Assembly: GCA_022606135.1 (NCBI GenBank)
Contig: JABYQN010000003.1
Location: 124,001-188,000, forward strand
DNA length: 64,000 nt
Source of the DNA: Fomes fomentarius
Lineage: Eukaryota > Basidiomycota > Agaricomycetes > Polyporales > Polyporaceae
Reading direction: 5' to 3'
The stretch's first letter is position 1. Each line of letters starts with the position of its first letter. The notes beneath the pieces are model-generated. The model was not told the DNA's origin. It saw only the letters and a list, made by a program, of their open reading frames with translations, and searched no databases. The position numbers and the translations under genes are program-made. This document shows positions 56,849 to 64,000 of the stretch, in pieces.

Positions 56849-58108
56849 ATGTTCGCTCAGTACTCTCCGCTCTTCACCTCGGGGCTCCTCTCCGAGAGCA
56901 ACACGCCCTCTTCGTCCAGACGCCCATCCCGCGAACGACACCAGAAGGTACCCCGCGAAAGCCTCCCCGTCGACGCATCGCTCGACGGTATCTACCAGCA
57001 CTCGCTGTCCCCTTCCGACGACGATGCAGTCTTCTTCACCTTCAAGCCCCGCCGCCGACGCGTCGAGTTGGGCAATTCTTTCCTCTCCCTTGACCTCGCC
57101 GAAAGCCAGTCTATGCGCTCCATGAGTTTGCGGCGGAAAGATACCGTCACCACTCGCGCTACCACCCATTTCGGTCGCTCTGCACCAGGATCGCCTACTG
57201 CGTTGCATCCCATGTCGTACGTCGCAATCCTTCTCCCCCCTGCTTTGACTTGACTGATTGTATGCGTTAGTCCTCCTATGCCATTTGCTTCCTTCTCCCA
57301 CTTGGGCTCTGCTGCCCTTCCCCGCAAAAGTCTCGTGCGCCACTCGTCTCGTGAGAGCCTCCCAAACGCGAAGCCCGCACCTTCCTCCCAGCTCCCAGCT
57401 CCTCCTCATCGCCGTACTCGCGCTGTCGACCTCTCCATCTCCCTTTCAGCATGCTTTTCACCTCTTTCTGCCGGCTCGTCGTCTTCCGGACATCGTTCCG
57501 TGCAATCCGAACCATCCATCCTCTCTCCCGTCTCTCCTCTCCTTTCCCCCATCGAGCGGTCCTACCTGGCATTCTCTCCACCCATCTCCCCTCCCCCGAC
57601 AAGCTCCTTCTTCGGTTCGCTCGTGGATCCACCCCATTCCGCCCCCGTCCCGACCTCGCTGCACTCCCGCCCTTCCATGCGCTCGACGGTCTCATTTAGG
57701 ACCCGTCAGGTGAACCGTTCTCACGCGCTGGCTGCATTGGAAGGCCGGGTGGCACGAAAGTCCCGACCTCATTCGCGTCCCAGCAACTTCATGAGCATGA
57801 GCGACGACGAAGACGACGCCGACTTTGATGACATGGACATACCCGCACTCGCAACATCCCCCTCTCGTGGCCCTGCTTCCTCCGTCCTTCCTGGTCTGCT
57901 CGAGGTCCTTCATGAAGAGGAGGATGTTGTTGTACCGCTGCACACTCGTGCTGCGAGCAAGCGACTCTCGTCTACGCCGAGCTCGAAGCGGAGTAGGAGC
58001 CGGAGAGGGACGCTTGAGAGCTTGCTCTCTCCGCTGACCAACTTCATTGATTTCAAGGACGACGATGGCTCTGCGCGCAGTTGGCGGAGCTTCGTCGAGA
58101 TCTCCTAG
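56849..58108 (+). CDS. conserved basidiomycete Ser/Pro-rich protein of unknown function
   Basis: Two exons, 56849-57216 and 57271-58108, join in phase across a 54-bp GT-AG intron to give 401 residues. The N-terminal third holds VDASLDGIYQHSLSPSDDDA and VFFTFKPRRRRVELGNSFLS. The middle is disordered and Ser/Pro-rich. The C-terminal third has the landmarks NRSHALAALEGRVARKSRP, FMSMSDDEDDADFDDMD, LHEEEDVVVPL and NFIDFKDDDGSARSWRSFVE before the stop. I recognise this pattern (alanine-leucine-glutamate-glycine block, FMSMSDDED, terminal WRSFVEI) as a conserved hypothetical family in agaricomycetes; no function is assigned. It is likely nuclear or cytosolic and intrinsically disordered. It is the only convincing gene between the two inverted-repeat arms. 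Confidence 0.82.
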
Positions 58109-61100
58109 ATGCCGGCTCGTCCTTCACGCCTTGTCTTGAGACTCTTCTTTTCCGCGAAGACCTACTCCGGCGACATCGCCCTGCATCATGATATGTGTTC
58201 GCTCCATGCGTACCGCATGCATATGTGCTCGCGGCGCGGCGCCGTTACATCGGCCTATGCCTCGCGCTGGCGTTGACTCGCCTGAACTCGATGTTCATGA
58301 CGCGCGACTTTGGATCTTTGGCTATCTATGTGGCTATATGCTATTGCTGGTAACATTTGTTGCCATTACTACCCCGTTCGCTTAATGCACGTCTCTCGCG
58401 TATTTGTTCCCTTGCTCCACTACACATCTGTTCGCCGGCTATGTATCGCACGAACTAATCACTCCCTTGTACATTGTACATCACTGTCCCCGTCACTGCA
58501 CAATGCACCGCATCATTTCATTTCCATTGATCAATCTCGAGCTCTCACCCGTTTAATGTTTCCCTTCCATCGCATCGTCTCTTGTACCATCAGCTGTTTT
58601 GCCTTCATCTTCGTTTTCCGCCTCACACCTCCATCGAACTCACCGTGGACTATTCAGTGCATACGCACATCGCCTCCCACTCCCATCGAACTCCTGCCAT
58701 GCACCATCATCCATGGACTCTCAGCCTGACCGAGCTCTCTTCTCCCCTTTGACAATCACGCGTCCGTACGTGTACAATCAAAACTTATTTATCGCATCCA
58801 CATTGTATGTAGTGTAATTGTACACTGTATACGTACGCACCAAGCCCCACGTACCCACGCACTCGCTTTACCCGTAACACCATCGCTTCACCGGCACCAA
58901 TGCATTGTGTTCCTATGATACGTATGCGGAGCGCGTGCACGGGGGCGACAAGTTTGCAAGGAAGTATTCAATATTCAAGTTCGCGCTCAGCGCTGAAACC
59001 TCAAGGCGAGCTCAAGGGTCATAACAACTTGGCGGGGCAATACCTGGTGAGTACTTGATGACATTCTGAACGCGGAAGATCTGCTGATCACTACTTGGTA
59101 CTTGCGTGTTACAGCTTTTGGCCAGATCACAGCGCCAGCGGAAGCACGGGTCGCGGGAAGGACCTGCGATCACATACATGCCTGCATCCCTACAACTTAC
59201 CAGGCGCGGCGGCGGGAGCTCTCCTCTTGTCAGTGTCGCGGGTATGGGTATGGAAGGGAGGGTCTGGTCGCCGGCCATCTCATCTGGGTTGTGCGGAGGT
59301 GGAGAAGGCGGAGAAGGCAGAGAAGGTGGAGATGGGGGACGTTCTCGACGACGGTCAGATCTGAACCATCTGATGACGCGCGTGGTTCTGCGGTTCTGCG
59401 GTTCTGCGGTTCTGTGTACATGTACGGTGTTGGGGTCAGACTGTGTGTGGCACGCTGACTCGATGGTCGACATGGGGGCAGTACTACAGTAATAGTACTG
59501 ACACCGCCCTTGTTGACGTCGACGTCGAGGGTCGTTTTTGCGCTCGTGATAATATTGTTAATATGGGCTTGCATGCGCAGCTGCTGTCTAACGACCGTGA
59601 TCTAGTCTCTTTGTTTAGGTTTAGAGCAGTTCCTACCGCCGTCTGTCGAGCGTCGAGCAAGCACTGTGGCGTCGGGCGCGAGTCTGCAAGAATCGATATC
59701 GTCTAGACGTCGATTTGGACGATTGGTGCGCACCGTGCGTCGTCGAGCGGTTGCACTGTGTGTGAACTGGGGAGAGTTCTGATCCTGGTAGGCTGATCTC
59801 GCCCGTGAAGCAGATCTAGAGCTCGACTGATCTATTGCTATTGCTGTTCAGTGCGTGACAGAGCACGGTGGCTGGGCCGAGGAGCCCGCCGAAAGGCCCA
59901 TTCGATGATAGGGATGATAGAACGCCGTGACGAAGGCAAACTCGCAGGCGATACAGGCCACTCTGTCTGATGGTCATCATCATCATCATCATCCTTGTCA
60001 TTGTCAGTCAGTACCCCCGATATCCGGATATTTAGTACACCTACCTGTGCGCCTTGCACTCAATCTCCGAGTCTATCACTAGTTCCATTTCCGAAAGTGT
60101 TCATGGACACGGGCGAGATTGAGATTGGCTTCCTGCGCACGCTCCGAGCGATCACTGTTCCGTGCATCCAGTGGTGTCGGACGTGGCACTGACACTGACA
60201 CGAGCTGTGGTCTTGCTCCGATCACGGCTCCTCACGGCGTCGACTCTGGACTCTCCATAGATACGCATCCATCCGTAACACCGTCTGACGCTAGGAGTAG
60301 GGGGTGGGCGATGCCCAGAGATCGCTGTCCGTCCATTCGTCCAAATGGCATTCTATCAGCAAATCGCAGTGACTGGGTGGCATATCTGCATACCATCTCA
60401 TGTTCTGGCGGCACCAGCCTGAGCGGCGTACTGACGTGGTATACGTATCGTATCTATCAGTATGATAGACGGTGAATTCGGATCGTGCTCTGCTCTCGCG
60501 ATTTGCCACAATGCATATGTAGAGATATATATGGCCGGAGGTTTGGGACGCGCCTCCGTGCAGGGTGACACATCCTGTTCGCAGGATTCGGAGCGGCCGG
60601 CGGCATGGGTGGCGTTAGCAAGTAACTGAACTTACTAGTATCATGTAGTAGCTAACTGGCAGGCAGGCGAAAACGAGACGCGGTCGCGCTGGCATGGGCG
60701 GAATGGACTAGGTTAGCAATTGATTCTTGTCGACGATGGCCGCATCGCACATATGTTCTAGGCAGACTGCTATACGCGAGTCCCAGTATCTCCCTCAGCC
60801 TACGGCCGCACGGCCAATGATCGGGACGAGACGCCGGGTGCTGGATTGGCCACTGGTCACCTGGAGGGTGTCCGGGAGACAGCGAGGGGAGCACTTGAAG
60901 ACTAAACTTTATCTCGAAAGTCGAAACTTGGATGAGAGTTAGGGGCAGGCTAGGGGCCGCGATGCAGGCCGCGTCGGTGCCGTTCATCCGGTTGTCGTCG
61001 GACAACATGCTGCACGGTCGTGGTTGATCACGGCGAACAGGAAACCGACGACCTGTGACTCGGAGTAGCGAGCTGGGTGCCAATGCATATGCATATGATG

Positions 61101-61449
61101 AGGCGGATCCGGAGTCGCGTCCAGCTGGCGGCCGCGTACCAAGCTTGCCTCGAAGCAGTCGCCATCACGACTGTGCAACGCTCTGTTCCGCCGCCTGCAC
61201 CCGATGGTCTGCTTCAAGCTTGGTAGCTTCGGACTGTTCCCCGAGCCCTTCCGACTTAGAGCTCCGACTTTCAATCTCCAGAGCTCAAATTGGCTAGCTC
61301 ACCACAGGATGACTGGCCATGCCATGTGAACTGCAGCACAGAATGAGCATTGTCAAGCGGAGGCAAGATCTGGGAGCCTGGAGCCATATACGTACTACGT
61401 GATCCCAGGTTCAGGGTGTCCAAATGCCAATGCGAACATCTGACATAGG
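58109..61449. other. gene-poor stretch with simple repeats
   Basis: About 3.3 kb after the Ser/Pro-rich gene. It starts with its long pyrimidine-rich 3' region. I see only simple repeats: GTTCTGCG units at 59384-59414, GGCGGAGAAGGCAGAGAAGG near 59308, and an ATC run near 59976-59993. Frames on both strands lack motifs. Confidence 0.45.
59384..59414. repeat. GTTCTGCG tandem repeat
   Basis: Four near-perfect consecutive octamers of GTTCTGCG. No associated gene. Confidence 0.85.
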
Positions 61450-63135
61450 GTGAACTAGATGATCATGCAGGGCGTGTTCGGTGAGGCTAGAGTAAGAGAA
61501 CCAATCAGGGATTTCGCAGGGCGAGTGGATGTTCAATGTACAATGTATGTCATTGTACATGTGTTGCGGTCGGGGTTGGGATTGAGCGGACTGCGCGACG
61601 CGTATGAGCGTTCCGCCCGCCCGCCCGCCCCCAAGGAGGCGAGTCCTTTGTCGATGCGACGCCGCGCATCCATCATGATTTACGGTAGGCGGTTCGAACA
61701 CGCCCACTTCACGTTGTGGGCACCCTATGAGCCTCTTGTTGCTCGCTCTCGCTCTCGCGGTCGCCCTCCGGATCTCGTCACAGACAGGGACTATCACCTA
61801 GCTGCGGTAGTCAATTGCAAAAAGGACCGGATTTCAATTCACAAGACGACGTCGACTGTGACACCACGTTCTTTTGTCCCCTGCTGCAGTACAAACAACG
61901 CGAGTGGCAATCTTGTCAAGAACATCCATCATTGCAAATCATAGGCTCACCATAACATCGTTATTCCACCGCAAAGCCGCAGCGATCGTCAAAGTCACCT
62001 CACAAGACCCTGCGCGTACGTATACCGTGGCGGCCCGCTGGATCCTGCAGGCTCGAATCATTGAAATTGAATGTTTCAATGTCAATCCCCGCCACATCTT
62101 CACGTACTCGAGTGATGCTCGAGTCTGGCAGCCTCCGGTCGCCCACGTCATGACTACTCGACGACGAAGGAGGTTCCGAAAGTATGTCACCTCGAAACGC
62201 GTCCCATTTCGTATTTCTGGCGGCGGAATCCCAGGCTCAGGGAGGCTCAGGGCGTACGTGTTCGGCGAGGCTCGCGAAATCAGGGCGAGTAAAAACCGAA
62301 ATACGGATGATGGCCATGGAGAGTCATGACGGTGATACTTAGGTTCAAATTTGAAATCGGCGTTCGGAGCGACGTCTCAGCGCCTATTGTCAGCGTCGAG
62401 CTTACATAATGATACTGCCTTCCGACACCACTGACTTTGCCATCTTCTAAGTATACTTTGTGAATGGCCACGACACGCACTCAACGCGTTGCGCGCGACC
62501 ATATGCTCCTCTCGTCTATCGTGTTGGCATCGCTTGTTTGCTTTCTAGCTGTGCTCTCGGATTTCGCATCCATCGTCGTACAGCAGCGTCTAGTACGTGT
62601 CACAATTGACCATTTCGCGATGTCGCGCTCGGAAAGTCGGGACATATGTATCACACGCTCTTTTGTCGCTGCAGCCGCAGGCTCGATATCACGTACTTTG
62701 CCGGCGCAGGCGGACGGATCCTCGCGAGTCGCAAGCTAAGGCGCAATGGGCTGATCGTGGCCGGTGGCTGGTAGCCATGAAGACCTTCGAATTTGCTCAT
62801 ACCGGGGGCCATGGACTAGACATGTCTGCATCTGCACAAGACTGAGCCTTCCGCACATTGCTCACATCCGGAACGCGAGGATGAGGAGGCGATGTCGTCC
62901 GGACCATGGTGTGCTGTCTTTTTTGTAAATGTCGCGCAGGTGCGTTCTCACGAAGTTCTCGGATTCATGGGAGAGAGCATAAGGAGGAATAGCGAGGAGT
63001 TGGGTCTTGTGTGGTATGTTTTTCCCTACCCTCGCAATTGGTCTGTGATGATCAAGTGAGGATGCTAATGGGTTGTGTGGCATATGAAGCGCAGAGTGTA
63101 TCCTTACATACAAAATATCGATGGGATGTACTTCT

Positions 63136-63209
63136 GGGCCGACTAGCTCAGTTGGGGAAGAGCAGGGCATGCAGCGCCTAGGTCGTCGGTTCGACTCCGA
63201 CGTCGGTCC
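63136..63209 (+). pseudogene. tRNA-like sequence 1
   Basis: Acceptor arms GGGCCGAC (63136-63143) and GTCGGTCC (63202-63209) pair well. The A-box region TAGCTCAGTTGG and the T arm GTCGG-TTCGACT-CCGAC are intact. The D loop is overlong (GTTGGGGAA). The anticodon stem is weak: AGGGC against GCCTA, with a loop that would read GCA. The body resembles a fungal elongator tRNA-Met rather than a tRNA-Cys, so it is probably a tRNA pseudogene or tRNA-derived repeat, though Pol III promoter boxes remain. Confidence 0.65.
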
Positions 63210-63375
63210 AGGTGTCCTTGCGTTTGTGCAACACTTTTCTCCTTCTTTCCAGGAGGTTATCTTCCAAAGGCGTGTATATAGGAAAGACCCGGTGACACCG
63301 CATTGCTCCGTAACGAGTTCTCTGTGTCCCACAGAATCCAGATTGCGAGTCTTCAAGTTATTTGCATGTTGAATT

Positions 63376-63445
63376 GGGCCGACTAGCTCAGTTGGGGAGA
63401 GCAGGGCAGAGCCTTAAGTCGTCGGTTCGACTCCGGCGTACGGAC
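63376..63445 (+). pseudogene. tRNA-like sequence 2
   Basis: Starts like tRNA-like sequence 1 (GGGCCGACTAGCTCAGTTGG) and keeps the B-box region GTCGGTTCGACTCC. It has lost bases in the anticodon arm, and its 3' side (GGCGTACGG) no longer pairs properly with the acceptor. It is a more degenerate copy of the same sequence, 240 bases downstream and in the same orientation. Confidence 0.65.
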
Positions 63446-63690
63446 GCAGTATATCATGGTCATTGGCTAGCGTTCTCGCGACTTTCACGGAGGGACGCTC
63501 ACATTACGCGGGCATCTCTGAGCTCTCACCGCGTATTAATACATTCCCATGTTCGTCTTGCACGTCGTGCTAGTGACGTCCCTGAAATCCTGGACGATCA
63601 GGGTATGCGGCCAGTGCAGGGATACGTCACCCGCTCACGCCTCTACATTCTTCTCGACGTCCAGCGAGACGCGTATATACCACGACGGGA

Positions 63691-64000
63691 TGATTCCGGA
63701 CCAGAACAGCCTTGTAACATGGCCGTGACTGCTCTCCTATCACAACCCTCTTTATGGTTCAGGCCCGGAACCCTGCTTACGTCATACTACCTATAATGGA
63801 AGTACTTACTGACCTATGACGTTACGTAATGACGTTTCGTTTCGAAGTTATGCGTCGTGTATGCGATGTTATTATTCATCCATACCTCTACCTCTTGTCC
63901 TTAGCCTCAAGCGCCAGACTCAAACGCAGCGCTAGCGCGGACATGCGCCCACCTGCAAACAAAATACCTCCCAGTAGTTCTATCAAGTTTGGAACTCTTC
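63691..64000. other. window end, no gene
   Basis: Nothing recognisable beyond the end of the inverted-repeat arm. Confidence 0.45.

Larger units (their letters stand above)
61450..63690. repeat. large inverted repeat, right arm
   Basis: The reverse complement matches 51960-53915 block by block, in order, from 63690 inward to 61450. It is about 290 bases longer than the left arm, mainly because 63120-63450, holding two tRNA-like sequences, has no counterpart on the left. Plus-strand frames inside include GGGIPGSGRLRAYVFGEARE, the partner of the left-arm minus-strand frame, and GGHGLDMSASAQD. Neither shows an intact gene. Confidence 0.85.

Noticed and set aside
56890..57409. Long minus-strand frame opposite the Ser/Pro-rich gene
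   Set aside because: Arises from codon bias of the plus-strand gene; arginine/glycine-rich with no motif.
63136..63209. Functional tRNA-Cys (GCA)
   Set aside because: The loop could read GCA, but the body is Met-like, the anticodon stem is weak and the D loop is overlong, so a functional cysteine tRNA is not supported.
62862..63356. 164-codon minus-strand frame
   Set aside because: It runs through the tRNA-like sequence and has no protein motif.

Overview
This is a window of a filamentous basidiomycete nuclear genome, most likely an agaricomycete such as a polypore (inference). Genes are broken by many short GT-AG introns of about 50-75 bases, and there are no operons. Recognisable families include Con-6, CFEM-like, BTB, F-box, a class III old yellow enzyme, type-B carboxylesterases and an OTT_1508-type deaminase-like protein. 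Only one convincing tRNA gene, an intron-containing tRNA-Asp, is present.

Left flank (1-15.2 kb): a BTB/POZ protein (-), tRNA-Asp (+), a Con-6 gene (+), a complete 511-bp non-autonomous hAT-type element with a perfect 8-bp target duplication, a CFEM-like secreted-protein gene with disturbed frames (-), a WD40 fragment (-), an F-box protein (-), an MFS sugar/quinate-type transporter with one frame break (+), and a secreted type-B carboxylesterase (+).

Core (16.1-42.7 kb): a dense cluster of alpha-helical, coiled-coil proteins in at least four families. Family A (three genes plus a truncated inverted copy) has about 325 residues with one central hydrophobic segment. Family B (two genes) has about 700 residues. 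Family C (three genes) has about 390 residues with a central hydrophobic hairpin-like segment between coiled coils. A fourth, acidic coiled-coil gene has no clear membrane segment. Embedded among them are a deaminase-like gene, two decayed GH32 (invertase-type) C-terminal fragments and a duplicated block of about 400 bp. The helical-bundle, hydrophobic-centre and multi-component pattern resembles multi-subunit alpha-helical pore-forming proteins. That resemblance is inferred from architecture, not from a database match.

Right flank (43-64 kb): a class III old yellow enzyme (-), a second type-B carboxylesterase (-), then a gene-poor stretch. The two esterases face each other across the core. 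From about 52 to 63.7 kb a pair of roughly 2-kb imperfect inverted repeats flanks about 7.5 kb. That interval contains a 380-bp TA-flanked MITE with 43-44 bp terminal inverted repeats and one conserved fungal Ser/Pro-rich gene. Two degenerate tRNA-like sequences lie only in the right arm.
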